The notes beneath the pieces were generated by a model. The model was not told the origin of the DNA. It saw only the letters and a program-made list of their open reading frames with translations, and made no database searches. This document shows positions 8,059 to 16,781 of a stretch of DNA of 47,916 nt, piece after piece; position 1 is the first letter of the stretch, and each line of letters begins with the position of its first letter. Position numbers and translations under genes: made by a program. The stretch covers positions 1 to 47,916 of the IMG/VR virus record IMGVR_UViG_3300022150_000094; one strand, written 5' to 3'. This DNA comes from a virus.

Positions 8059-8930
8059 GCCTCCCCATCATCACCGCTGATCAACGACTTGCCGAGCCGC
8101 GCGGCATCAAGGGCTGCATCTTCGGGAAAAGTGGAATTGGGAAAACTTCCCTCCTGTGGACCCTCGATCCCGAACGCACCTTGTTCATGGATCTCGAAGC
8201 GGGCGATCTTGCCATCGAGGGCTGGGCGGGCGACAGCATCCGGCCGCGCACCTGGACCGAATGCCGGGATTTCGCGGTGTTCATTGGCGGGCCCAACCCG
8301 GCGCTGCGCGACGAGCAGCCATACAGCCCCGCGCACTATGCCGCCGTCTGCGACCGTTTTGGCGATCCGACAGCACTGGACCGCTACGGCACCTTCTTCG
8401 TCGACTCGATCACCGTCGCCGGGCGGCTGTGTTTTGGCTGGTGCAAGGGCCAACCCGAGGCGCTGTCGGAGAAGACCGGCAAGCCGGATGTCCGTGGCGC
8501 CTACGGGTTGCACGGCCGCGAGATGATCGGCTGGCTCACCCATCTGCAGCACACGCGGGCCAAGAACGTCTGGTTCGTTGGGATCCTTGACGAGAAGCTC
8601 GACGACTTCAATCGCAAGATATTCCAGCCGCAGATCGACGGTTCAAAGACAGGTCTCGAGCTGCCGGGGATCGTCGATGAAGTGATCACCATGGCCGAAC
8701 TGAAGGCCGACGGCGGTGATCCGTATCGCGCCTTTGTCTGCCAGACGATCAACCCCTGGGGCTTTCCGGCCAAGGACCGCTCCGGCCGTCTGGCCCAAGT
8801 CGAAGAGCCGCATCTCGGCCGCCTGATGGCGAAGATCCGGACGCCCGCAGCCCCGGCACCCGACCGGCTGACTTACGCCCCGCCGCCTGCCGATCCGGCT
8901 GGTGACAACCAATCCCAACCGCAATCCTGA
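8055..8930 (+). CDS. AAA/RecA-like ATPase, Sak4-type phage recombination protein
   Basis: 291 aa. Walker A GKSGIGKT is at residues 24-31 and a Walker B-like LFMDLEAGD follows at 43-51. The pattern, a short RecA-core ATPase opening with a Walker A-containing strand-loop-helix and ending in a proline-rich tail, matches the 'ATP-binding protein/AAA_24' proteins of phages that include Sak4 single-strand annealing ATPases. It is followed at once by a probable ssDNA-binding protein, the usual Sak4 partner. Expected role: ATP-dependent annealing or strand exchange during phage replication. The fold is confident; Sak4 activity is inferred from context. Confidence 0.85.
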   Translation: MSLPIITADQRLAEPRGIKGCIFGKSGIGKTSLLWTLDPERTLFMDLEAGDLAIEGWAGDSIRPRTWTECRDFAVFIGGPNPALRDEQPYSPAHYAAVCDRFGDPTALDRYGTFFVDSITVAGRLCFGWCKGQPEALSEKTGKPDVRGAYGLHGREMIGWLTHLQHTRAKNVWFVGILDEKLDDFNRKIFQPQIDGSKTGLELPGIVDEVITMAELKADGGDPYRAFVCQTINPWGFPAKDRSGRLAQVEEPHLGRLMAKIRTPAAPAPDRLTYAPPPADPAGDNQSQPQS

Positions 8931-8949
8931 TCAGAAAAGGAGGTTCCCC

Positions 8950-9573
8950 ATGGGTTCCTGGAACGATTTCAACGACGCGCAGAGCAATACCAACCTGATC
9001 CCCAAGGGCACGCTGGCCAAGGTGCGCCTGACTATCCGTCCCGGCGGCTTCGACGATGCCTCGCAGGGCTGGACTGGCGGCTATGCCACCCGCGGCTCCA
9101 CTGGTGCTGTCTATCTCAACGGCGAGTTCACCGTGACCGAGGGCCAATATGCCCGGCGTAAGATCTTCACGCTGATCGGTCTTTATAGCCCCAAGGGGCC
9201 CGACTGGACCAACATGGGCCGCAGCCTGGTGCGCGGCATGCTGAACTCGGCGCGCGGGATTTCCGACAAGGACATGTCGGCCGAGGCGCAGGCGGCGCGG
9301 CGCATCGGCGGCTTTGCCGATCTCGACGGGATCGAGTTCATCGCCCGCATCGATATCGGCACCGATGCCAGCGGTGACGACAAGAACGAGATGCGCAGCG
9401 CGGTCACGCCAGATCATCGCGATTATGCGCAGGTCATGGGAACGGCGCCCCTGCAGTTCAGCGGCAACGCCGGACCGGGCAACTCCCCGCAACAAAGTGT
9501 CCCCGCAGCGCCGCAGCCAACCCAACCAGCAGCCAACCCCGGTGCCCCCGGGCGGCCGAGCTGGGCGCAGTAG
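8950..9573 (+). CDS. Probable phage single-stranded DNA-binding protein
   Basis: 207 aa; the ATG follows AAAAGGAGG. The start upstream at 8902 would run back into the ATPase gene and lacks support. The N-terminal ~165 residues look like a beta-rich single domain (LIPKGTLAKVRLTIRPGGFDD, GEFTVTEGQYARRKIFTLIGLY). The tail is a disordered Gln/Pro/Gly-rich stretch (about 168-207), as in SSB-like proteins, although it lacks the usual acidic C-terminal tip. It sits between the Sak4-like ATPase and the helicase, which supports an SSB role. No sequence family is claimed. Confidence 0.65.
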   Translation: MGSWNDFNDAQSNTNLIPKGTLAKVRLTIRPGGFDDASQGWTGGYATRGSTGAVYLNGEFTVTEGQYARRKIFTLIGLYSPKGPDWTNMGRSLVRGMLNSARGISDKDMSAEAQAARRIGGFADLDGIEFIARIDIGTDASGDDKNEMRSAVTPDHRDYAQVMGTAPLQFSGNAGPGNSPQQSVPAAPQPTQPAANPGAPGRPSWAQ

Positions 9574-9585
9574 GGGGGAACGGTC

Positions 9586-11268
9586 ATGCGCCTGCGCCCC
9601 CGCCAGAAGACCTTCGTCGAGCGCAGTGTTGCTGCGCTCGCCTCCCGCGGCAACACGCTGGGCGTGGCGCCTACCGGCGCGGGAAAGTCCATTATGCTCT
9701 CGGCGGTCACCGGCGAGATGATCGGCGACGGGGCCAAGGCCTGCGTGCTGGCGCATCGCGACGAACTCACGGCGCAGAACCGCGCCAAGTTCCAGCGCGT
9801 GGTGCCGAGCGTAGCCACTTCGGTGATCGACGCGACAGAGAAATCCTGGGGCGGCGATGTCACCTTTGCGATGGTGCCCACGCTGGCGCGGGCGTCGAAC
9901 CTGGCCGACATGCCGCGCCTTGATCTGCTGGTGATCGACGAGGCGCATCACGCGGTGGCGGACAGCTACCGCCGGATCATCGACCGGGTGCGCGACGCCA
10001 ATCCTGACGCCCGGGTGTTCGGGGTGACGGCAACGCCGACGCGTGGCGACCGCAAGGGTCTGCGCGAGGTCTTCGACAATGTCGCCGACCAGGTGAGGTT
10101 GGGCGAGTTGATCGCGTCTGGCCACCTCGTGCCACCGCGCACCTTTGTCATCGATGTGGGGGTGCAGGAGGAATTGAAGTCGGTCCGCAAGACCAGTGCC
10201 GATTTCGACATGACCGAGGTGGCGGACATCATGGACCGCGCGCCTGTCACCGACGAGGTGATCCGCCACTGGCGTGAGAAGGCAGGCGACCGTCAGACGG
10301 TCGTCTTCTGTTCAACCGTCGCCCACGCGGACCATGTGACCGATGCATTCTGCGCCGCGGGGATCACGGCCGCGCTGATCCATGGTGATCTGGCTTCTGA
10401 GACCCGCAAGGCCATCCTCGCCGACTACGCGTCGGGCGGTATCCGGGTGATCGTCAACGTCGCGGTGCTCACTGAGGGCTGGGATCATCCGCCGACGTCC
10501 TGTGTCGTGCTGCTGCGCCCCAGTTCCTACAAATCCACCATGATCCAGATGGTCGGGCGTGGGCTGCGCACTGTCGATCCGGAGGAACACCCCGGCATCG
10601 TCAAGACCGACTGCGTGGTGCTGGATTTCGGGACGTCGAGCCTGATCCACGGCACGCTGGAACAGGATGTCGATCTGGATGGCAAGATCGGCACCGGTGA
10701 AGCCCCGACGAAAACTTGCCCGGCCTGCGCGGCTGAAGTCCCGCTCGCGGCAACCGAATGCCCGCTCTGTGGCGAGATATTGTTGCAGGACGAAGGCGAA
10801 ACGGGCGCGGATGCCATGCCGCTCTCGGGTTTCGTCATGACCGAGATCGACCTGCTGAAACGCTCCAGCTTCGCATGGGTCGATCTCTTCGGCACGGACG
10901 ATGCGCTGATGGCCACCGGCTTCACGGCCTGGGGCGGCATCTTCTGGATGGCGGGCGTCTGGTACGCCATTGGCGGTGCCAAGGGCGAGCGGCCACGCTT
11001 GTTGGGAGTCGGCGAACGCACCGTCTGCCTCGCGCAGGCCGATGACTGGCTGAACACCCACGAGAGTGATGAAAGCGCCTTCAAGACGCGCGGATGGCTG
11101 CGCCAGCCACCGACGGACAAGCAGCTGAAATACCTGCCGCCTGAATGCCGCCACGACTTCGGCCTGACGCGCTACCGCGCCTCGGCCCTGATGACCTTTG
11201 GCTTCAACAAACGCGCCATCCAGGCGGCCGTAAATGCGGTGGCCGGTCCCGAACGGAGGGCGGCATGA
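9586..11268 (+). CDS. DEAD/DEAH-box superfamily 2 helicase
   Basis: 560 aa. Motif I APTGAGKS is at 28-35, DEAH at 118-121, TATPTR (motif III) near 148-153, TEGWDHP near 296-302 and QMVGRGLR (motif VI) at 321-328. After the two RecA domains comes a zinc-ribbon CPAC (378-381)...CPLC (392-395), then a C-terminal domain of unknown role. This is the layout of phage SF2 helicases related to UvsW/Res-type enzymes, probably used in fork processing or recombination-dependent replication. The start is the only ATG near a GGGGG/GGAAC region 12 bp after the previous gene. Confidence 0.93.
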   Translation: MRLRPRQKTFVERSVAALASRGNTLGVAPTGAGKSIMLSAVTGEMIGDGAKACVLAHRDELTAQNRAKFQRVVPSVATSVIDATEKSWGGDVTFAMVPTLARASNLADMPRLDLLVIDEAHHAVADSYRRIIDRVRDANPDARVFGVTATPTRGDRKGLREVFDNVADQVRLGELIASGHLVPPRTFVIDVGVQEELKSVRKTSADFDMTEVADIMDRAPVTDEVIRHWREKAGDRQTVVFCSTVAHADHVTDAFCAAGITAALIHGDLASETRKAILADYASGGIRVIVNVAVLTEGWDHPPTSCVVLLRPSSYKSTMIQMVGRGLRTVDPEEHPGIVKTDCVVLDFGTSSLIHGTLEQDVDLDGKIGTGEAPTKTCPACAAEVPLAATECPLCGEILLQDEGETGADAMPLSGFVMTEIDLLKRSSFAWVDLFGTDDALMATGFTAWGGIFWMAGVWYAIGGAKGERPRLLGVGERTVCLAQADDWLNTHESDESAFKTRGWLRQPPTDKQLKYLPPECRHDFGLTRYRASALMTFGFNKRAIQAAVNAVAGPERRAA

Positions 11269-11271
11269 CCC

Positions 11272-11682
11272 ATGAAACCACTAACCCCCATCACGGCCGA
11301 GGACCGACGGCGTCTCTGGCATCCGCGTGGAACGCTCTGTGCTGTCTGCCGGCAACCCACGCGTGGTTTTGGCTGGCGCGATCCATACCGGTCGAAGCGG
11401 CCCCGGCCATCGGTCTGGTTCTGCTCGATGCCCTGCCAAGGTTTCTGGACGCGTTTGGCGCGGGAGCGTTTTGCCATGGTTGACCTGACCGAAGAAGAGC
11501 GCGCCGCCATCACCGCCACCATGAAACGCATCGCACTGCTGATGGACGAGATCGGCTGGCAGACCGCGTTCGCGGATCTGAGCGAGGCACAGGTGCGCGC
11601 CCTGATCGAGGAGGCTATCGAAGGTTTCCGCGAGGCCATGTCCGACATCGCGCGGGCGCAGACACAGGAGGTGCCGTTCTGA
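11272..11682 (+). CDS. DUF6511-like zinc-binding protein
   Basis: 136 aa. The N-terminal half holds CAVC (about 22-25) and a second Cys pair FCSMPC (about 49-54), a likely treble-clef or zinc-ribbon. The C-terminal half is helical (LTEEERAAITATMKRIALLMDE). This fits the family I know as DUF6511, frequent in rhodobacterial phages. GGAGGG lies 12 nt upstream, just inside the helicase gene. The stop overlaps the next start (TGATG). Position between a helicase and a Cas4-like nuclease suggests a DNA-processing accessory, but no function is known. Confidence 0.8.
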   Translation: MKPLTPITAEDRRRLWHPRGTLCAVCRQPTRGFGWRDPYRSKRPRPSVWFCSMPCQGFWTRLARERFAMVDLTEEERAAITATMKRIALLMDEIGWQTAFADLSEAQVRALIEEAIEGFREAMSDIARAQTQEVPF

Positions 11683-12440
11683 TGCTGGACTTCAATCACC
11701 GGCCCTCCACGGCCGAGCGGATCAACGCGCTGGTCGACGCAGCCCTCATAGCCGAACGCGAGGCCACGCCGCCCAGGACCTATCTCGGCGCATCCCGCTT
11801 GGGTCATGCTTGCGAACGCGCGCTTCAGTTCGAGTTCGCCGGTGCGCCCAAGGATGAGGGTGCCGACTTCGGCGGCCAGACGCTGCGGATCTTCGCCATC
11901 GGTCATCAGCTTGAGGATCTGGCGATCCGCTGGCTGCGTGCGGCGGGGATCGATCTGGTCACCCAAAAACGCGATGGCGGCCAGTTTGGCTTCTCTGTCG
12001 CGAGCGGTCGTATCCGGGGCCATGTCGACGGGATCATTGCTGACGCCCCAACGGCACTGGGGATGCGCACACCCGCGCTCTGGGAGTGCAAGACCATGAA
12101 CGCGAAGAACTGGCGGGCCTGCGTCAAGGACGGAGTCACGGTCTCCAAACCGGTCTATGCCGCCCAGATCGCGATCTATCAGGCCTACATGGAACCCTCG
12201 GTGCCTGGGATCTCGGCGGCACCGGCGCTGTTCACCGTGATCAATAAGGACACCGCCGAGCTGCATCACGAGCTCGTCTCGTTCGACGCCGATCTGGCGC
12301 AGCGTATGTCCGACCGCGCTGTGAGGATCCTGCAGGCCACAGATGCAGGTGATCTGCTGCCCCGCATCGCCGCCAACCGCGATTTCTACGAATGCCGGTT
12401 CTGCGCCCACGCCGAGCGGTGTTGGAGCCTCACGGCATGA
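11682..12440 (+). CDS. PD-(D/E)XK exonuclease, Cas4/RecB-like
   Basis: 252 aa. An early Cys sits in LGHACERALQFEF (about 42-54). The nuclease core has GHVDGII (Asp of motif II, about 111) and LWECKTM (Glu-x-Lys, about 131-135). The C-terminal CRFCAHAERC provides three further cysteines. One N-terminal plus three C-terminal Cys around a GhxD...ExK core is the Cas4/AddB-type Fe-S exonuclease pattern. Its start overlaps the previous gene by TGATG and its stop overlaps the primase-helicase by ATGA. Likely role: end resection feeding the Sak4/SSB annealing pair. Confidence 0.88.
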   Translation: MLDFNHRPSTAERINALVDAALIAEREATPPRTYLGASRLGHACERALQFEFAGAPKDEGADFGGQTLRIFAIGHQLEDLAIRWLRAAGIDLVTQKRDGGQFGFSVASGRIRGHVDGIIADAPTALGMRTPALWECKTMNAKNWRACVKDGVTVSKPVYAAQIAIYQAYMEPSVPGISAAPALFTVINKDTAELHHELVSFDADLAQRMSDRAVRILQATDAGDLLPRIAANRDFYECRFCAHAERCWSLTA

Positions 12441-14812
12441 CCGACGAGCCCACCGATCCATCAGATCCCGACCAGGACACACCCATGCGCGACGACACAA
12501 CGCCAGATATGCCCAAGGAGAACATCGTCCATTTCAACCCGTGGCGCGACTTCAACGACGCGGCCCCGCAGATCGACGTGTTCGGCGACGAGCCGGACCC
12601 TGCGCAGATCGCGCAATTCATGCAGGTTGTCTTCAGCTATTGCGACGGTCTGATCCCGGTCCGCAGTTTCATCGACAAGGGGCAAGGCATTGATGGCCGC
12701 CCGCACAACATCTGGCTGGAGGCGGATCAGGCCGCGCCGGAGAAGATGGCGACCTTCGCCACATGGGCGTCGCGGGAAGGCGCAGCGGTCTACGTGATCC
12801 CCGGCACCGTGGCCGCGTCCGGTCAGGCCAAGGCTGCAGAGATTCTGCAGATGCAGACCGTGGTCGTCGATCTCGACACGGGCGATATTGCGGCCAAGCG
12901 CGTCCATCTGGAGCGTCACCTTGGGTCGCCGACCATGGTAGTGGAAAGCGGCGGTGTGACGCCGGAAGGCCAGAGGAAAGCGCACATCTGGTGGGCGCTG
13001 ACCGAGCCCGCCGAGGGCGACGACATCGCCCGCGTCTGCCGTCTGCGCGGTGACATTGCCGCGAAAGTCGGCGGCGACATGCATTTCCGCTCCGCCCACC
13101 AGCCAATCCGGGTCGCGGGTTCAGTCTATTACAAGAATAGTCTCAAGACGCAGGTGCGGATCGTCGAGCTGAATGCCGACCGCGAACGCGATCTGGCCGA
13201 GTTCGTAGAGGCTGTTACCGACATGCCGCCCGCGCCGGGGGTGTCGCTGCAGCCCGAGTTCACCCATCCCGACAAGCCCGCGATGGACGATGTTCTGGTC
13301 ACGCCGGTGCGCGAGGGCGCCCAGGACGACTGGTCCCGCTTCGAGGGTGCATCCGCTGCGATCGGCCATTTCATCCGCATGGTCCACGAGGGCCGGATGA
13401 CAAAAGACGAAGGCTGGGAAGGCATCTGCGGTTACAACGCCGCGATGTTGCGGCCGCAATGGCCGGTCGAGCGGCTCAAGCGCGAGTCCGAGCGCCTCTG
13501 GGAGCGGCATGTCGAGAAATACGGACCGCCGCTGATCCGACTGAACTCCGGCGCACCGGGCCCGCAGGAGATGCCAGCTTTCACGCTGGGGGCGCTCCTG
13601 GACGACCAGAGTCCCATGCCGGAGGACATCATCGCGCCCCGCGTGCTGACGCCGGGCGGGCTCCTGGTGCTGGGTGGCGCGCCCAAGGTCGGCAAGAGCG
13701 ACCTGCTGATCTCCTGGCTGGTTCACATGGCTGCAGGTGTGGCGTTTCTCGGCTTCACCCCTCCGCGTCCGCTGCGGATCTTCTACCTGCAGGCTGAAAT
13801 CCAGTACCACTATCTGCGCGAGCGGCTGAAGCAGATTGCGCTACCGCCAGAAGTGATGGCTGCCGCGCGCGACACCTTCGTCGCCACCCCAAAACTGAAG
13901 ATGCTGCTCGACAATGAAGGCAGCGTGCGGGTTGCCCGCGCTGTCCAAACGGCCTTCCCCGATGTGCCGGTGGACATCATTTGTGTCGACCCGATCCGGA
14001 ACTTGTTTGATGGCGGGCCCGATGGCGGCGGCGAGAACGATAACACCGCCATGATGTTCTTCCTGAAGGAACGGGTGGAGGTGCTGCGCGATCACATCGA
14101 CCCTGACTGCGGCGTGATCCTGATCCACCACACCAAGAAACTCAGCAAGCAGCAGGTGAAGGATGATCCCTTCCTGGCGCTCTCCGGTGCCAGCGCGCTG
14201 CGGGGGTTCTACACATCCGGCTTGATCCTGCACCGGCCCGACGAGGAGTGCTCGCAACGCAAGCTGGAGATCGAGCTGCGCAACGGTCCGGCGTTGCCGC
14301 CCAAGGTGATCGACAAGGTTGGTGGCCAATGGGTCGAAATCAACCCGATGAACGAGCGGTTGGTCGGCCAGGAGGTAGGGGCCAGGCATGATGCCGAGCG
14401 GGACCGCAAGGGTGGTGTGATTGTCAACATGATCGCCCAGCAGGCCGATCAGGGCAGGATGTTCACACCGAGCCAGTTCGCCGCGAAGTTCGAGAACCGG
14501 GGCAGTCTCGGCGGACAGACCGGCATCCGCCAACGGATCCATGTTCTCGCCACCAAGGGCCATGTGAAGTTCGTGCGGGGCGACCCGGCTGGCGATCTGG
14601 GTCTCAAGCGGGATCGCTCGAAGTTCGGCTATCTCTGCGTCCGGGACATGCATCTGCGCACCGATACCGAGGTCATCGACGAAGAGACCGGTGAGGTCTC
14701 CCCGGCCTTTGCCCGGGTGCTGCCGACCGACTTCATGTGTCCGCAGACCGGGGTGCTCCTGCCAGTCGAGAATCCGGAAATCTGGGTCGATCAGGATGAG
14801 GTCGAGGCATGA
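12437..14812 (+). CDS. Primase-helicase fusion (RepB-like primase plus RepA-like ATPase)
   Basis: 791 aa. The N-terminal half has VVVDLDTGD with the acidic pair Asp145/Asp147, AHIWWAL with His183, and HQPIRVAGSVYYKN (221-234), which together look like an archaeo-eukaryotic-type (RepB) primase. The second half is a RecA-like replicative helicase: Walker A GGAPKVGKS (413-421), Walker B IICVD (514-518) and HHTKK (564-568). I start it at MTDEP because that ATG overlaps the Cas4-like stop as ATGA. It is the phage's main replication initiator/helicase. The iterons directly downstream are a natural binding target for it or a partner. Confidence 0.92.
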   Translation: MTDEPTDPSDPDQDTPMRDDTTPDMPKENIVHFNPWRDFNDAAPQIDVFGDEPDPAQIAQFMQVVFSYCDGLIPVRSFIDKGQGIDGRPHNIWLEADQAAPEKMATFATWASREGAAVYVIPGTVAASGQAKAAEILQMQTVVVDLDTGDIAAKRVHLERHLGSPTMVVESGGVTPEGQRKAHIWWALTEPAEGDDIARVCRLRGDIAAKVGGDMHFRSAHQPIRVAGSVYYKNSLKTQVRIVELNADRERDLAEFVEAVTDMPPAPGVSLQPEFTHPDKPAMDDVLVTPVREGAQDDWSRFEGASAAIGHFIRMVHEGRMTKDEGWEGICGYNAAMLRPQWPVERLKRESERLWERHVEKYGPPLIRLNSGAPGPQEMPAFTLGALLDDQSPMPEDIIAPRVLTPGGLLVLGGAPKVGKSDLLISWLVHMAAGVAFLGFTPPRPLRIFYLQAEIQYHYLRERLKQIALPPEVMAAARDTFVATPKLKMLLDNEGSVRVARAVQTAFPDVPVDIICVDPIRNLFDGGPDGGGENDNTAMMFFLKERVEVLRDHIDPDCGVILIHHTKKLSKQQVKDDPFLALSGASALRGFYTSGLILHRPDEECSQRKLEIELRNGPALPPKVIDKVGGQWVEINPMNERLVGQEVGARHDAERDRKGGVIVNMIAQQADQGRMFTPSQFAAKFENRGSLGGQTGIRQRIHVLATKGHVKFVRGDPAGDLGLKRDRSKFGYLCVRDMHLRTDTEVIDEETGEVSPAFARVLPTDFMCPQTGVLLPVENPEIWVDQDEVEA

Positions 14813-14834
14813 TTTTGGCACCCGAAACACCCCC

Positions 14835-15039
14835 ATTCCAGAACACGGATCGTCCGATATCTGGGCAGAACACGGCCCGTGTTCTGGGTCGCCGTGTTCT
14901 GCGTTCTGGAATTACTCAAATCGTATCAACGGGTTACGCCAGAACGCAGAACACAGATTGCGATCTGCCAAACCCCCATCCGTGTTCTGGAAATCGAGTA
15001 GCAATTTCAATCACTTATTCCAGAACGCAGAACACGGAT
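14835..15039. repeat. Iteron-like CAGAAC repeats, candidate replication origin
   Basis: The 410-bp stretch 14813-15222 has no convincing gene. It holds at least seven copies of a CCAGAACACGGAT-type motif in both orientations: 14835-14850, 14866-14875, 14877-14887 (reverse), 14892-14912 (reverse, doubled), 14939-14958 (doubled), 14978-14990 (reverse) and 15017-15039 (doubled). The doubled copies have two CAGAAC cores 8 bp apart. Copies 14892-14912 and 15017-15039 are inverted versions of the same 21-bp block. Clustered iterons directly after a primase-helicase gene are the classic arrangement of a phage or plasmid origin. Initiator binding is inferred. Confidence 0.7.
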
Positions 15040-15042
15040 TTT

Positions 15043-15098
15043 CCTACCCTAAGGGGTAGGTGTTTCCCCGCTGGGGGCGGGGAGACACCACCTACCCC
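15043..15098. other. Nested hairpins next to the iteron cluster
   Basis: Two overlapping stem-loops share sequence. CCTACCC (15043-15049) pairs with GGGTAGG (15054-15060). Alternatively GGGGTAGGTGTTTCCCCGC (15053-15071) pairs with the 15077-15098 arm, with one wobble and a three-base bulge. They are mutually exclusive, so this could be a structural switch, a transcription terminator for the early transcript (though no T-run follows), or the duplex-opening or primase-loading element of the origin. Confidence 0.55.
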
Positions 15099-15222
15099 GG
15101 GGCGATCTCATAGGGCCGACCAGAGCCCGTGCGAATCCCATCCGACGACGGCGGCCCGTACCGCCAAGCACACAACCGCCGTCGTCTTCCACCCCCGCAG
15201 CCAACCCGAAAAGGAGACCACG

Positions 15223-15759
15223 ATGGCTGAAGCGACTCTGACCACCAGGATGCAGGAGGCAATCCCCGATCTGCCACCTGCGTTTACCCGCCAGCGCACA
15301 TTGCTGGCGCTCGATCTCGGCACAACCACGGGCTGGGCGCTGCATGGCGCCGACGGGCTGATTACCAGCGGCACAGCATCGTTCCGCAATGGACGGTTCG
15401 ATGGCGGTGGGATGCGATACCTGCGCTTCACGAATTGGCTGGGCGAGTTGGAGCGGTTGTCCGGGCCTATCGCTGCCATCTGGTTCGAAGAGGTCCGTCG
15501 CCACGCGGGCACGGATGCGGCCCACGTCTATGGCGGTCTGATGGCCACGCTGACGGCATGGGCCGAGCTGCGCGGCGTGCCATACGAGGGCGTGCCAGTC
15601 GGTACGATCAAGCGCCACGCCACCGGCAAGGGCAACGCCAACAAGGACGCCATAATCGCCGCCGCCCGGGCGCGCGGGTTCAGCCCAGTTGATGACAATG
15701 AGGCCGATGCCATCGCGATCCTCCTCTGGGCCATGGAAACCCAAGGAGGTGCGCAATGA
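15223..15759 (+). CDS. RuvC-like Holliday-junction resolvase
   Basis: 178 aa, starting at the ATG preceded by AAAAGGAGA. The longer open frame back to 14809 runs through the iteron region and is not coding-like. RNase H-fold catalytic acids are visible: LLALDLGTTTGWAL (Asp31), IWFEEV (Glu89 or Glu90) and DDNEADAIAI (Asp158/159 and Asp162). This is the phage RuvC-type nuclease that cleaves Holliday or branched junctions before packaging. Its stop overlaps the next small gene by ATGA. Confidence 0.88.
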   Translation: MAEATLTTRMQEAIPDLPPAFTRQRTLLALDLGTTTGWALHGADGLITSGTASFRNGRFDGGGMRYLRFTNWLGELERLSGPIAAIWFEEVRRHAGTDAAHVYGGLMATLTAWAELRGVPYEGVPVGTIKRHATGKGNANKDAIIAAARARGFSPVDDNEADAIAILLWAMETQGGAQ

Positions 15760-15959
15760 CCGGCATGCGCTTCACGCCCAAGGGCTTCGGCGGCCATCGC
15801 CGCCAGCCCGACGAGGTCAAACGGGACGGCTGGAAGGAACAGGGGCTGCTGGCCGTTGCCATCGACGATGACCGGCTGACCTGGCCCGAGCGGGAACTGG
15901 TGCGCCAGCTTGGTGAGCGTCTCTACGGCAAACTGGAACGGGAGGCACGTCATGGGTGA
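15756..15959 (+). CDS. Small conserved protein between RuvC-like and DUF6362 genes
   Basis: 67 aa, start coupled to the RuvC-like gene by ATGA and stop overlapping the next start by 8 nt. It has an N-terminal basic stretch (MTGMRFTPKGFGGHRRQ) and a helical C-terminal part (LTWPERELVRQLGERLYGKLERE). No family is recognised. The strict overlap on both sides argues that it is a real cistron of the early operon. Confidence 0.7.
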   Translation: MTGMRFTPKGFGGHRRQPDEVKRDGWKEQGLLAVAIDDDRLTWPERELVRQLGERLYGKLEREARHG

Positions 15960-16398
15960 TTGGACAACTGCACGGGTGGAGGACCGGCTCGAGAGTGCGG
16001 CCGACGTCTTCCGCACCTTGCCCGGCGTCATGCCGCAGGGCTTCTTCAACGCCTGGCCCGAGTATTTCCACAGCTTCGCGGACAAGGTTGGTCAGGAGCC
16101 GCAGATGCGGCAGCCCCGACCGGGTCCGCGCCAGATCACCGAAGCCGAGGAGGCGTTGCTCTGGCTGCGCTGGCTGGAGCGGGATGATGCCCGGATCGTC
16201 TGGCTGCGTGCCGAACGCACGCCGTGGAAACCGATCTGCTGGGAGATGGGACTGAGCCGAACAGCGGCGACCAAACGCTGGCAGTTCGGGCTCGCGGTGA
16301 TCACCTGGCGTCTCCATGGCCGCCTGCCTCCGGCCCGACGTTCGCAGCGGTTCGTGATCGAAAACGCAAATAGCCTGTCAAGAACAATCGTCCTGTGA
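15952..16398 (+). CDS. DUF6362 family protein
   Basis: 148 aa from ATG 15952 (MGDWTTARVEDRL), with GGGAGG 8-9 nt upstream inside the preceding gene. The body WTTARVEDRLESAADVFRTLP, QITEAEEALLWLRWLERDD and PWKPICWEMGLSRTAATKRW (split over residues 4-130) matches the DUF6362 proteins common in rhodobacterial phages. The last part reads as a helix-turn-helix. Late-gene regulation or terminase-like DNA recognition has been suggested for such HTH proteins, but the function is unknown. It is the last gene of the early operon, with a 383-bp gap after it. Confidence 0.82.
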   Translation: MGDWTTARVEDRLESAADVFRTLPGVMPQGFFNAWPEYFHSFADKVGQEPQMRQPRPGPRQITEAEEALLWLRWLERDDARIVWLRAERTPWKPICWEMGLSRTAATKRWQFGLAVITWRLHGRLPPARRSQRFVIENANSLSRTIVL

Positions 16399-16634
16399 GG
16401 AAATTTTCGGGTGTACATCGCAGGGCCTTACACATTTCGAGAATGAGGCTACAAATTGGATATACTCGGGAGAGGAGCGCGCAGGCAGAGGCCTCGCAGC
16501 TGGCTTCCGAGGTCCAACCAAGGGTCCATCTGGGGTCCAGGCGTCTAACCCACTGACTTTACGGGTCCTTCCTGGCCGTAAACCTATACGGGGGGGCGAG
16601 GCGCAAGGCTTTCCCAGTGACACCGGCAAAAACA

Positions 16635-16762
16635 CCCATTTCGTTTCGCTTTGCGCTCAACCCCAATGAAACAAGGGCCTGAGGGCCTGACAAACCACGC
16701 CTGAACCGAAACGGGGTAGGGACCCCATTTCGTTTCGCGCACCAAGCCGTTTCGTTTCGGCC
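16635..16762. repeat. GTTTCGTTTCG repeat cluster upstream of the methyltransferase operon
   Basis: The 383-bp gap 16399-16781 contains no supportable gene. Its last 150 bp hold CCCATTTCGTTTCGC twice (16635-16649 and 16724-16738), a related GCCGTTTCGTTTCGGCC (16746-16762, with palindromic ends) and a reverse-oriented CCGAAACGGGG (16706-16716). The last copy ends 20 bp before the start of the ParB-methyltransferase gene. This looks like an operator or promoter region for the modification genes. The rest of the gap (16399-16630) shows only scattered GGTCCA repeats. Confidence 0.5.
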
Positions 16763-16781
16763 AAGCTTTCAAGGAAATCCT

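Noticed and set aside
8749-10269. 506-codon open frame on the minus strand opposite the helicase and SSB genes
   Set aside because: It lies antisense to genes with clear motifs, is His/Arg/Gly-rich, as expected from G/C third-position bias of the sense strand, and has no ribosome site.
10312-11154. Long minus-strand frame inside the helicase gene
   Set aside because: Shadow of the helicase; all helicase motifs are in the other strand and frame.
15043-15098. Classical rho-independent terminator
   Set aside because: Strong stems but no T-run on either strand; kept as a structural element of the candidate origin instead.
14809-15222. Upstream extension of the RuvC-like frame
   Set aside because: It crosses the iteron cluster, reads as repetitive low-complexity sequence, and the ATG at 15223 has a strong ribosome site.
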